The position numbers and the translations under genes were made by a program. From Bacillus sp. FJAT-42315 (GTDB lineage: Bacteria > Bacillota > Bacilli > Bacillales > Domibacillaceae), in NCBI RefSeq assembly GCF_002797375.1, contig NZ_KZ454941.1, positions 3,375,744-3,439,743 on the forward strand: a DNA stretch of 64,000 bases. Reading direction: 5' to 3'. Shown here piece after piece: positions 62,867 through 64,000 of this stretch (positions are counted from its first letter, which is position 1; every line of letters begins with the position of its first letter). The notes beneath the pieces are model-generated. The model was not told the origin of the DNA, did no database searches, and saw only the letters and a program-made list of their open reading frames with translations.

Positions 62867-64000
<1,134 letters not shown>

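Overview
The window is a chromosomal segment of a low-GC Gram-positive endospore-former of the Bacillaceae. The evidence is a Bacillus-type 16S leader, AGGAGG-like ribosome sites, and gene order matching the B. subtilis trnS - ydcK - ydcI - sigB operon - ndoA/ndoAI - alr - ydcC - acpS - ydbT/ydbS - cshA - murF - ddl segment. The species cannot be fixed from this sequence alone. Layout: (1) 1-1543, minus strand: the 5' end of a 16S rRNA gene preceded by ten tRNA genes (Asn, Asn, Ser, Glu, Gln, Lys, Leu, Arg, Pro, Gly). The outermost tRNA-Asn is a recent duplicate lying inside a perfect 50-bp inverted repeat. (2) 1.6-20.4 kb, minus strand: core functions. These are a SprT-like protein, Tex, the complete general-stress operon rsbR-S-T-U-V-W-sigB-rsbX with an internal sigma-B promoter, the EndoA/EndoAI toxin-antitoxin pair, alanine racemase, a sporulation-type lipoprotein, AcpS, two PH-domain membrane proteins, CshA, a carboxylesterase, MurF and Ddl. 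(3) 20.6-35.8 kb, mostly plus: a dicarboxylate-type symporter, MgtE and a CNNM/CBS transporter, a deacetylase-DedA-glycosyltransferase cluster followed by a second DedA gene, TcyP (minus), cardiolipin synthase, a nitronate monooxygenase (minus), a GlcD-type FAD dehydrogenase and several small proteins.

(4) 35.8-39.7 kb, minus: a five-gene cluster joining a DUF4178 protein, a PspA/IM30 protein, a DUF4247 lipoprotein, a DUF350 membrane protein and a membrane-anchored spermidine-synthase-like enzyme. It is the most unusual multi-gene system here. (5) 39.8-52.3 kb: amino-acid catabolism and central metabolism. A CdaR-type regulator is divergent from an FAD amine oxidase, an ornithine-cyclodeaminase-family reductase and a sodium/solute symporter. 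Then come a CBS protein, a MerR-like protein, a HAD hydrolase, a rhodanese, an acetolactate-synthase-like TPP enzyme, a paralogous CdaR regulator and an aldehyde dehydrogenase. (6) 52.6-56.6 kb, minus: the cell-envelope stress operon liaI-liaH-liaF-liaS-liaR, without liaG, plus a second short LiaI-like gene. Both LiaI-like genes carry the same operator-promoter arrangement. (7) 56.7-64 kb: polyamine transport potABCD with an XRE-cupin regulator (minus), a TetR-controlled SMR efflux pair (yvdT-yvdS-yvdR, plus) and the truncated start of a putrescine aminotransferase gene (minus).

Themes that connect the genes are envelope and general stress (sigB, lia, two PspA paralogues, cardiolipin synthase, DedA) and polyamine metabolism (spermidine-synthase-like enzyme, potABCD, putrescine aminotransferase). 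No complete insertion sequence, prophage or CRISPR array is visible. Several short dispersed or tandem repeats occupy the few long intergenic gaps.
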